DNA of 64,000 bases, from the NCBI GenBank assembly GCA_036785705.1, contig JAWUZG010000051.1, positions 16,086,501 through 16,150,500 of the forward strand. The letters run 5' to 3'. The DNA comes from Acanthornis magna. Taxonomy: Eukaryota > Chordata > Aves > Passeriformes > Acanthizidae. Positions 11,598-23,500 of this stretch are shown here, one piece after another (the stretch's first letter is position 1; each line of letters begins with the position of its first letter). A program made the position numbers and the translations under genes. A model generated the notes under the pieces. That model saw only the letters and a program-made list of their open reading frames with translations, searched no databases and was not told the origin of the DNA.

Positions 11598-14500
11598 GTG
11601 AGAGGGGTCGCCGGGCGGGAAGTTCGGCGGCGGCGGCGGCCGCCCTGCCGTCCCCAGGCCGGCCCGCGCTCACCTCCTGCCCGCTCCCTCTCTTGCAGAT
11701 CTGGAAAACTCTCCCGCTGCTCTGCGCCCTGCTGGCCGCCGCCCGCCTGCAAGCCGAGGTAGGCGCGGGGCCCCGGCGGCGGGACGGGGAACGGAACGGA
11801 ACGGGACGGGCCGGGGTGGGGGCAGCGGGGGGCAGCCGGGACCGGGGAAAGTGGCAGCCGGGGCGGAGAGGGAAGTTTCGGGGTCGACGGGCACCACGGT
11901 GGGGGCAAGGGGCTGTGTCTCCGCCGGGGCCGGACCCCTGCATTCCGCCTCCGGGACGGGCTCCTCGGGGCAGCCCCCTTTCCTCCCTCCTTCCTTTCTC
12001 CCTCCCTCTCTCCCGCGCGTTCTTTCCCTCGCTCTTCTTCCTTTCTTTCACTGCAATGACATTGAAAACCTTTGAAAGCCCCCAGCTGCAACCCCCCCAG
12101 CTCTGTTGACAGAAAACAAACGGTGCCTGCATTCCCGGTTGCGGCGGCCTCCCTAAAAAGTGAAGTCAGAAACAAAATATTTGATAATTACGGCAGGGGA
12201 AATGTGGAAGTGATTTGAGGAAAATGAACTCAAGCTGGGCTGGGAAGGGAGGCCGAGCCTGCCTTCGGAAGAAAGCGGTCCCGCTCGGGGGGCAGCTCGT
12301 CCTCCCTCCCTGCATTTTTTTTTCCCTACATATTTCTCCCAGATGGCGAGACCCACCCTAGAGCTTCGCAGTTTGGTTCTGTGGAGAAAAAAATGACATA
12401 AACACGTCTGGTTCCCTCTTTTTCTGCCTCCCACCCGTGGCCTGTGCTGCCCGGGTTATGGTAGAGAGTGGCGTTTAGGATGGAGCCCATTTCTGTTGCT
12501 CTGTCTCCCTGAGCAAAGCTGTTTGTGAACTCCCTTCAACGGCCAGGTGAGGAGCAGAAGTGAGACAGGGTGGTTGTGAGCCAACACTGTCAAGCTCTGG
12601 TCGCTGCTGTCGTGAAAACCAAGGGGAGTGGGACTGAGCTGTAATATGGATTCGCATTTCACATTTGCCTGTACATGATAATATTGTAATACACTTTCTT
12701 CCCAGAGCATGACGTACTAATGCAGTGAGCATTTCCGTACACCCTCTCCAACACTGTCCCGAAAAAGCCAAATCATGTTTATTCATTTTCTTAAGAACCC
12801 TAAATAAATCTTAACCAGTTCTGGTCAATATACACCAACACCTCTGTAGGAAGGAGGCACACAGCATCTGTAAGAAAAATTATAATAACAGCTAAATAAT
12901 GATGGCACTGGTCTGACTAAAGCCTCCTGAGATCAGTGACCCAAAGAAACATAGCCAAAATATGTTTGGCCCTGGATTTGTGATTTCATTGGTGTCACTA
13001 ACATTTTTGAAGTGCTAAATCCTGCTTTTTGCCTAATGTTCTCTAATTTGTAGTACCTGGATAGCTTCCCAGATGTAAGTACTGTCATGTTTCTGTGTCT
13101 CACCTGTAAACTGAAAGTAAGAAAAATATATAGCCATCGTGTTCAAAACTTGATTTTAAAGGCTATTTCATGCTTGACTGAATAAATGAATTGTTATTGA
13201 CTGGCTTCAGGGATAATGGTCCAAGTGGCAAACCAGTGAACATTTTGGTTTGATTCCAGTCTAAGTTAAGCAAAACTTGAGAGTGATGACAGGTCTGGGT
13301 CTCCTTTCAAGGAAAATTTACAATTCAGACAACTTTTGTTTTGGGGTTTAGTTTGATTCCTCTTCGCTGATAGCTGCCAAGTGGTGAACATCAGTTCAGT
13401 CACGGGCAGCATCCTACCCTCTGGGATATTTAGACCTTCTCATTTTCTAGGGAGTGGGCTGTGCTTGAAGGTGAGCTGCTTGTAATTCAGAGACGGCTTT
13501 GATGGTTGCCCACTTCTAAATGTTTCTTGTTACTACTCTCCTGCATCACTGGCATTCAGTAAGATTAGTGTGGCATTTTCCTCTGTGGTTTTCCCTTTCC
13601 AGATTTTGGAAGTGATAACTCTCTCTATGCCTTCTGTTTCTGCTGCAGCTTGCACTTTGTGCCTTTCAGTACATTCGGAATATTAACACTGAGCCTTAAG
13701 CTTCTAATCCTTTTGTTAGCAAAACTGTATCTGAGTTGTACTGGGGTTTTTGTACAACACTCATTTCTACAACACTGTTAGGTGCATAATTAGAGCCTTT
13801 AAAGAAAGAAAGAAATTGCTTCAGTAAATGTTCCTGGCATAACTTCATGCAGACTGGAAAATCTGAGGCGTGCCAGAACTTGGGAGCTTTTCTTGGCCTG
13901 GTTCAGCAATAGTCACAAGAGCAATAGACGGTGAACTGTACTCCTCGGATGGAGGCCAGCCACCAGCTTCAGACAGCCCTTTTTATCTCTCTCTTCCTGG
14001 GTCAGACTCAATGAGGTGGCTGTTCACTCGTATTAACAGGGATGCTACAGATGTGAAGTTGCTCATATTCTCAGCTGGGGCTCCCAAAGCATATGGAGTG
14101 ATTTTTGGGAAGCATCCATCATGATAGAGGAAAAGGGAGAGGCTTGAAATGTCTGTTGAATATATTAAAAGTCAATCAGTTGTTCACATCCTGCTGGAGT
14201 TAACACTGGAGGGGAGTTACATAGTTAACACTGGAGAGGAGTCCAGTTGCTGTTTGACTGTCTCCCTAAAGGGTGGTGTGTGGGACCACTCCATACCAGC
14301 ATCGTTCTGTGTCCCACCAGGATACTTTTTTCACAGTAAGAGTGAGGGTATTTTTTTTTTCATTTTCACTTTAACTTGATTCAGAATTTTCAAGAAAGTT
14401 ATTTTTACTATGACTTTTAGATGTTAGCAAAGAGGTTTACGCCAGCATGAGTATATTCTTGTGGGCTGTGGATACAAGTCCTTTCTTGAATCCAGCCATG

Positions 14501-17500
14501 GCAAGAGGAGAGGTCATTGACCTGGCCTGCCTTCTGCTCCTTGCCAGTTTTCTGTCCATTCAGATTAATCTTTGAGGTCTGTAGCTTTTCTTCTGAACTA
14601 TCCTTAACCCATTTCTGGCCAAATGAACTAGCCTTTGGAAAGAGTTTTGTAAATGGGTTAATCTGACTTGTCTAATTTTGGCTAAAAAGGGCAAGCAAAG
14701 GAAGGCCAGCGACTCCCCCCTTGTGAGGAGATGTACAGAAAGATCTGAGGGGCTGTAACCCCTGGGCAACAGTGCAGTGACAAACATCTGGAGGCAGATT
14801 TATAACCTTTTCTAAGAGCATGGTGTTTGCAGTGTCTACATCTGTTGTATCCTTGGGATTAATTTCTTTCACCTGACCTCTTTTTCCCTCAGTGTAATTT
14901 TTCTATATGAAAATCTGAAAAGGGATGTTAAAGGGGAGAGAAAAGACAAAGGTTTCTGTTTGCTTAACTCACCTAAGTGCTTCCTCTTGATCTGACTTGG
15001 CTGCTTTTTCATGTAAGGAGAGCAACACTTCACCCTTTCCAAGACTTGTGCCCTTTGCCAGCAGAGTACTTGTGTGTACCAGGGGATTTGGAGCTGGGAA
15101 TTCAGATAGTCTTTACAGGACTTGGTGTCCTTCCTCATATTGGGCTGTTCACACAGTCTGGCCAGCATCGTGAGCTTTCTTTGGTCAAACTTTTCCCATG
15201 TTTTTGTAGTGGACAAAACCTAAAAACTGCTGTCTTAATAAATGAAACTGATTAAATTTAAGTTCAGATCCTTATGTAATTGCATAGCTGCAATTGGCCC
15301 TCAAGACATCATTTTAAGAAGTTTGCCTTTTAAATAATAGAGACTTTAGTTAGTTAGTTAGTTAGTTAAGTCCTGCTTTAGTCCTGGGTTAGTTCAGTCC
15401 TGCTTTCACTGATAATTTAGCCAGGACAGTGGAAGGAAAAGGCATCATGATGCCAATCATGTGGGCAACTCAGGTTGTTTTTAATATGCACTGGCTTTGT
15501 GCAATAAAACCCAGCAGAAACACATTCATAAAATAATTTAATAGAAGTGACTTCCCAGGTCTAGTCTAGCAAGCACATATTCAGTGGAAGGAAAGATTGC
15601 ATCAATTTTTTCTCCTTGAGCTGGTTTTGGAGTGATAGGTGTCTTCCTTCTTGAAATCCTTCCCTTGAGTGCCAGACCAGGCATTTCTAGAGTTGCATCC
15701 CAAGACAATAAGCATCTTTTAAATGGGGAGGCAGGGAAGAAGCGATTCTACCCTGGGAGCACAGCAAAGGCTCATCTGTGCAAAGCCTATTTTTTAAGGT
15801 GCATGCTGTGCCACCAGGCAGCTGCTGTGCTGCAGATGGTCCCAGGAATCAGAGTCTGGGAGATGGACCAAGTGGTTCTGTCCGAGGCACGTCATATTGT
15901 GCTGAAGTTGCTGGCCAAATGCCCCGTGCAGGAGTGTTTAAACAACCTCCCCGGCTGTTCTGAAGGGGCTGTTAACCTCTGAGCAGCAGCATGTGTGGCA
16001 CAAGCTCTGAAGCAGATGTGATGTCGTGTAGCACCTACGTGTGCGTGGCACCCAAATGTTGCTTCTCAGATGGAGCTGCTGTCAGAGCCGAGCTGCTTTG
16101 TGCAAACATGCCGGTGGCTGAGTGAATGACTTTATCTGCCAGAGTGCAAATTCCTTGCCGGTAATTAGCAGGGGGCTGCTGCTGGGGGCTGCTGAGGAGG
16201 CAGCTCTGCTCCCAGCACAGGAGGAAAGGACTGCCTGAGTCTCCTGTTGCATTTTCCAGCTGCTGTTATTGGTACAGCTGCTTACCCATCAGGAGGCTTT
16301 GGGGCACCTTTGATCTTTCTTGTGTGGTGTTACATGAGCTGGGGAGTGTTTCTCTTTGTACAGAAGAGAGTTTGTCACGAATCTCAGCCATATGAGTCTT
16401 CCCAGATTGATGAGACTCCCATTAACCAGGCTGTGTTTCCGCCACATATCCTGTGAGCTAGATGAGATTGATTCCCAGAAATGCCTTGTTTACCTGGGTT
16501 GCATCCCTCTTTGCAGGGAGGTCGGCTTCTCTGCTGTCATAGCTGTGCTAATCTGTGAATAACCAGCGTCTCCTTGGAGAGATTTCTCTCCAACAACGTT
16601 GCCTCTGAGTTTAGCAAGCAAAAAGAGCAGCCTGCTGTTGTGCTGTGAAGTGTACTTCCTTCTACAGCTGCATCTGGGGGGCAGACAAGAGGGTTATATA
16701 CATCTGGACTTTACCAGGGGTTGTAGGTTTTGCCACAACTGTGTACAGAGTTAGGTGTGAGCTGGTTAGAGCAGGGGTGTATTTGCTCTCAGCTATGGGG
16801 TTCTGATTGTAAGTAGGCAGTAAATAAACAAATGGCAGATAAGCAGGTCTGGAGGCTTCAGCGCTCCATTAAAGCACTGTAGCATGAGCAGCGACTGTGT
16901 GGCATTTTCTTGCTACTTTTTCTCAAGTGTGCTTAGTTCTGGTCTGGGCTGAAGACACCAGCCAGCAGTAATGGTGACTGTTCCTTCTCTGCCTTGAAAC
17001 CAGCTACCCAGAAGTGAAACTCTTATAAGTTGCTGTGAAATCTTACTACCTGCTCTGTGCCATAGTTTCGTCACTTATTACATTGTACCTCTTGTTTTTT
17101 ACATGGGCTCTGTGGTTGCTTGGGGCAGTGGTTTAAATATAGGCTGCCTGTGTGAGTTGAAGAAAAGCAAATTCATTCTCCAGTCTGCAAATGTGGAATT
17201 TCTTGGAGATGTCTGCACCTTGTTTGGAGTGCATCAGGAGGCCTATAAGCTGGAAAGAAATTGGAGGCTCCTCTTGGACCAATACATTTGGAAAGAGCAA
17301 GGGATTTGGGGTGGATGATTGGGGAGGGGTTTGGTATCTCATTAACTTCAGCTGGAAGTGAATCCCTAATTCAGAGTGGTAGTGGAGCGGAGCAGGCCTC
17401 TGCGTTTACCAAAAGTGTCTCTATTGCTTAAAGAGATCACTACGGCCAGTACAGCTTGGTACTGTGTAGGCAGACCCTGGTCTCACTCGTGCCCGTGGAA

Positions 17501-20500
17501 GGCACAAACACTCACCCAAGAGCTTTGGATAGCTCGTGCGTTACCAGAGACAAAGAACTCAGAGGGCCCAGTCGCGTGGAGTTCCGAAGATGGCTTATTC
17601 TCGAAGGGGTCCAACAGCGAAAGAGATCGAACGACCCTGAGTGACCACGGACACAGAGGTCCAGGGCCAACAGTCTGAGGGCACAGGGTTGGGGAGAAGG
17701 TGGGGGGATACAATGACTACCAATGGGGAGAAGGGAGGGGTGGGGTGAGGTATCAGGTCAAGGCCAATCAACATAGGAGGGTTAACATATCTAGGGAGAG
17801 ACCATCCAACACTCAAGGGGTGTTTCACACCTTAGAGCTGTCCCACCACCATGTCTCTGCTGTCTTGGGACCTCTTGGCTCCCTGGTAGCTCCCAAGGTG
17901 GTTTTAACCATTGCAACAAATCCCATATTTCCAGTGTTTGACAGCTAAATAGCATTTCCCTTGGCTGTACCCTCTCAACTGCTGTCCCAGAGATGGACCT
18001 CTAAACACTTTCTCAAAATATGTAATGCGTAGAACCCAGCTTTTCTTGTTTTCCTTCGCCTTAGTCCTTCCCTTCCCTTTTGCGCTGCAAAGAGCAGCAA
18101 ACCAGTTTAATAGATCAATGGAGAGAAACAGATAAAAACTCCAAGGCAAAGCAGCTGCGTTTCGTTTGCAGGAGCAGAGGATTTGCACACCTTATGCTCC
18201 AAGAACAGAAGGACTGGTTGGACAGCTATTTGTTATCCACTGCAGGTTGTCCCTAGCTGGTACATGTTCCTTCTGACCTCGTCCCTGCTCCTTGCTTCAA
18301 GTCCTGAGACAGGATCAAGAGGCCTTGGAAATATGAATGCTAGTGAAGCTTCCAGTGCTTAATCAGCTTTTTCCTGACAATGGAAGTTTTCAAGAAACAG
18401 TGATTTGAAGATTTATTTTTTTTTTAGCCAGAAACATCTTTATTTCTGTATCTGTGAGGAGACCTAGGGAGATCATGGAAAGACTTGCTGTGGAACTACC
18501 TGTGGCAGGAGTGACTCAAGCCTGAAAGGCTCTTAGGTCTTCCAAGTCACAGGAGGGGAGGAGAGGATGTTAAAGTCTTGGATAAGAGGGAAGCAAGAGT
18601 GGGGTGATGGGATTGGGCTGGCAAAGGTACCTCCCTCTGATGGAGAGATGTGCTGAGGAACCTTGTCCTAATGCAGGAGCCCATGGCTTGGGTGTGCTTC
18701 CTGCAATCAGAAACGCTATCCTTGTTTGCCTTTTCCTATGGTCAGATATTTTGGGGTTCGAGTGTCAGAGAGGCAGAACAAGGAATTTTTGTCCATCCAC
18801 CAGGATGGGCTTTGGCAGGCACTGGCCAGCTGATAAATTGGTTTCCAGTGCTGTGTTGTCCAGGGATGGTTTTGACAGCAGAGCCTGTTGTTCTTCTCCT
18901 GACAATGAATTGATCTGGAGGACCGTTCCTGGAAAGGCACCCCTCCATGCTAGAGCAGCCGCTGCCATTTAAGCACTGGTAGTTTTAGCCCGAAGCCAGG
19001 AGCTTTCCTTCTGCATGATGTAACTCCTTGCATATGTACTTCTTGCTGGGACTTTCTTTCCCCTTCTGCATTTTGGCTGCTTTTTCATGTTTATGTTCAA
19101 GGAAGTTTAAGTATGAGGGATTGGAATTGTTGCCTCGTTTCCTGTATGTAGGAGGAAGCGATTTCATTGGGGAATTTTTGCAATGTCTGGATCATTTAGG
19201 TGTCTGGGTGAGTAAAATTCCTCAGGGATAACCGTAAAGGTTGTGACCGAGTTCTGGTCTGCAGCTTGTGCATTCAAACCCAGGGCTCTGGAAGATTAAG
19301 GTGGCAAGGGACCAAGCATTCATGTCAAAGTCATCGCCTTCAGCTTGGCAGAAAAGCTGTGGTATTCCTGTCTGAGGACAGCTCAGTGTGCCTGCTCCAC
19401 ATGAGGCAAGCTCTGGGGTATTCCAGTCCTAAGACAATGAATGCCACATGAGTAGTGTCAGCCTAGTCTTCAGGCGGTGCTCTCCCTCTCCAGTTGCCCT
19501 GTGGATGGATGATGAAGTTGAGTTGCAGCAGAGGCTCAGTTTCTCACACAGCTCTTTTTCTCATATCCCCAGGACTGGGGCTTGGACCCCTTTGTAAAGG
19601 GTGACGTGTAAGGGTAGGGAGGAGCAGGTTAAGAAGAGAGTCCTTTTTTATTCTTTACTCGTTCAGAAAAATAGACTTTTTTCTACAAGGTATCACTATG
19701 TGCCCTGGGATTAGTAGCTTCTTGTACAAACCTTAGCCATTAGTGTCTTGTCAAATCCAGTTTTACACATCCCTGAGAAGTGATGCCCCCTTCCTGTTCT
19801 GTGAAAAATGATACCATGCTCAGGAATATCTCAGAGTTAGTAAGTTTATCTTCACAGTCCTCTTCTGTGAGCAAGTAGACCATTAATCTTTTTATTCCAT
19901 CCCAACGGTCCTCATTACACTCCCATATTCAATGATAATCAGTGCCTCCCCCATGCCATTATCTTCACCTTGTACACGTAGCTAGTTTATGGGACCCCTC
20001 AGCTCAGTGCTTAATCTCCTTGCAGCTCCCTTCCTCCTGTCAATGCAAGAAAGGAAAAAGAGATTTATGTGGTCTTATTCTCTGTTTGGTGTTACCTTTG
20101 AACCTTCTCAAATAAGTTTTAAACCAAACAGCCAGTTTCAGCCATGTTTAGCAAAGTGTGTTAATTTCCTACACGTTGCCTATGTTGCCCTAAGTTTTGT
20201 AAAAGTAGGTGCAGTAGTACACTACTTACTGCCTTAGCAGAGGGAAAAGCTTGAGTATGAGATCAGCTTCTGCTGCAGGCCAGAGAAGCAATTTATGAGC
20301 ATTCCCCAGTGATTGTAGTCATACTTTCATAGCCAGTAAATGCCATCAGCCTCAAGATAGGAATCTGTGGGAAGCAGTTTGTAGAACAACTTATTTCTGC
20401 TCAACTTTGAACCTAATGCTTTGTCCTCTCCTTTTTGGCACTCAGAACTGTGTGCAGTCCCCCAGGAGGGTGTCATGGAGGAAACTGAGCCAAAGCGTAG

Positions 20501-23500
20501 CTAATCAGGGGGCACAAAACATGGTTTGTTACACCTTGTGTGCACCTACACCCATGCACACAGAGCCACTGTACTCAGCCCTGTAACTTGCCAGTAACTT
20601 CTGTAACCCAGACCCGGGATGGGAGAATGGAGGATGCAGAAAAATTTGCAGTCAGTGTGAATTATATGGGGATTTCCTATCTTGCTGGGTAGGTGTTGAA
20701 TCTCATTGTGGAATATGAACAGCCTGAAATCTCACAGTGCCAGCACCGTGTCTGAGCCACTTCTGGCTTTGTGCATGTGAAAACCGAAAGAGATGGGAGA
20801 ACAGCTGGATGTTAACACCTCCTCACAAGTCACTGCCAAGCTCTTCAGCAGTGCAGCAGCACAGATCCAGATGCTGGGGTGAGTTAGGCTGTCTGGGCTG
20901 TAGATGCAAGGTCAACAGTAAACCAGCATTAAACAGAGACAATTATTTAGGGTTTGGGTTTTTTGGTTTTGTTTTTGTTTCAGGTTAGTATTTATTTGCT
21001 GTGGGGTTTTGGCAGGGCAGAGGGACTACAGCAGACTCTGGGCATATGTGGTTCAAACACTTTCAGAGCCTGTGGGCATCAAGAAAATGCAAACAGACTC
21101 TTCTCTGCAGACCAATTTGTCCTCACTCAGCATGATGCCATGATTTGTAGGTAGGCTTTGGGCAAGGGACCTTATTCCTCTAAGCTGTGGTGCTCACATC
21201 TGTAAAACAAGCATAATGATGATGCTGTGCCTCACAGCAGGGTTTATAAAGCTGAATGCATTCCTGTTAAGAAAAGTTTAAAAGCTCTCATGTAGAAGGT
21301 GCAGCAGGCATTGTAGAGGAACATTTTCCTTGTCAGCAACGATAACAATAGTAAGAAAAATGGGAACAAAATGTAGACCAGAGTTGCTGTGTGATACAGC
21401 AATTTCTTGCCAGGCAGTAAAGACGTGCAAAAAGGGCTTATATGGGCCACCTTTAAGTGTGAGCCAGTGGCTCACAGATGGAAGAGAGGAGGTGGTTGAA
21501 TGATTTGATGAAGCCAGAGAGAGAAAGAAGCAGGTCATAAAGTGGGAGAGCTGGGGTGTCTCAGAGGGGATTCTTCTTCTGGGGTGTGTTTGCTCTCACA
21601 GGGAAGCAGTAAGCGCCTCTCCATCCATTTGTATCTCAGAGGAAAAAAACTAGAGTTGTGCTGTAAGGGGAGCGCTTGACATTGTGGCAATGTAGATTTC
21701 CCTGTGTTCTAGTTAAGCAGAGAATCTCACACAGGGCATAGTCCCTTGCTGTCCCTGACAGGTCTGCCAGAGGTTGACAAGGGAGAGAAGATGGGTTAGC
21801 GATTTCCATTGGTTGTCATGGAAACTAATGGAAATTACTCTTTTTTTTTTTGTCTGTCTGTTGTATATGAAGATTTTGTTAAAACAACTCAGAAACATTC
21901 TTTCTTTCTCACTCTTTTGTTTTTAACACTTTAATTGCTGACTTCCAGTCTTCAAAAGTACTGTGTTGGCAGAATTTTCCTAGGGAAGTTTGTGTACATT
22001 TTTTGAATGCTGTAAAATATGTTTTGGGGACGAGCATCTGAAGTAGGGCAGCTGCTGGTCAGTTCTGTGTGCTGAGCTGCTTTCCGCCTGAGAGCTTCTG
22101 CAAGGTACCCATGTGACCATTTTCTCACCAAGAGGCTTAAAAGTAAGATGGCAGGTAGCCTGAGTGTTCTGTTTCCCATGTAAATGGTAAGCAGATGATT
22201 AGCTACTCTGGAAAAGCACAAGCTGGATGAAAGGGGGATGATAATGCCAATTTATCAGCCAGTGAGTTGTCAGGCTTGCTGACAGTGATGGTAAAGAGCT
22301 TAGAGAATTTTAGATTGGAGGTGTGGGTGTAACACACAGCATATTATTATTACTATTTCATGTAAATATCAGCATGTCTTGTCGCTAAAAATATGGCTAC
22401 CAACTCCACTGACGCTAAAAGGGACAATTTTCCCCGTAGATTAGAACATCGCGAGGCCAGAAGGAGCTGTTGTGCTTTAGTTCTGCCCTCTTGCATAATA
22501 CAGCCCATATATAAAGCTTTTTTTATTAATTCCATTTGCTCTGGACTCTACAATGTGTCTTAAAAACCATCTAGTCTTGATTAAATAATTACCACAAATG
22601 GAAAATACCACTGTGTTTGGTACATTGCTGCAGTGGTTAATTACCCACATGCTGTTACACCTCATTTCTGGCTTGCATTTGTCTAGTCTTGATCTGCAGA
22701 TGCTGAATCTTCTGTTTAATTGACTAAACAGATGAATTCTTTAGTCCCATGTGTCTGTTCCCCCCTGCAGTAACTGTGGTCTGCACAAGGAGTGTTCCCA
22801 TTCTTGTCTTTGGGACACTGAACAGTCTGAGTTCCCCAAGCCATCCCTTGGCAAGGTGTGTTTGCTAATCTCTTGCTCACTACTGGGTCTCCATGCAGTG
22901 CATCCCCTTTGGCAGTGTGTTAGTGCTCCCTCACTCTGTGATGACAGGGCATCTCCATGTGCTTGTTACTGGGAATCCATAAATACCGGGCAATGTAAAT
23001 TGTGAAAAGAAGAAAGGCAAAACCAGTACAAGCCCTAATTTAATACTAGGGAGTTAATATACATTAACATACACACCATGAGGAAGCACAGCTGGTGAAG
23101 TTTTCACAATGAGGGTCCTCCCCAGTACACAAATGTGGCTGTTGCTGTTACCAGCTAAAGCCTTGGTTTTGAGTTTCCCATGATACACACATAAGTTAAA
23201 GGTCAAAATTTAGAGGCTTTTTGATCCTCTTGACTTCACAGGTGAGATTTGACTGGGCTGGGGGCCAGGATTTGTGTGTTCAGCACAGCTTGTGTCCTGT
23301 AGTAGGCAATCGCTGAACTGCAGCACTTCACTCAGCTGGAGCCTGTCCTCAAGCAGCCTCAGCTGAAGCCTGCTAGGGCTCCTATGCTCCCCAGCCAGTG
23401 CCCTGAGCATGGTGTCCCCTTTATCTTTAATAACATTTGTCTTTAAGTAGGGATGTTGGATTTTTTTCTCCTCTGAGAGAAAGTAGAAGGCTCTGTGCAT

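Larger units (their letters stand above)
11000..12010 (+). promoter_or_regulatory. FSTL1: CpG-island promoter of FSTL1
   Basis: This is a dense G+C and CpG block in otherwise AT-moderate DNA, ending a little past the signal-peptide exon, with a weaker shoulder to about 12300. GC boxes (Sp1-type GGGCGG) are visible at 11401-11406 and 11426-11432, with more GGGGCG-like runs up to about 11495. I see no convincing TATA box, so dispersed initiation from a CpG-island promoter is likely. By inference the start sites lie between roughly 11430 and 11590, but the exact position cannot be read from sequence. Confidence 0.88.

Noticed and set aside
11059..12175. Several long open frames on both strands across the CpG island (up to 320 codons)
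   Set aside because: They are explained by high G+C (few stop codons). Translations are low-complexity Arg/Gly/Pro/Ala, have no family motif and overlap the promoter, exon 1 and exon 2 in wrong frames.
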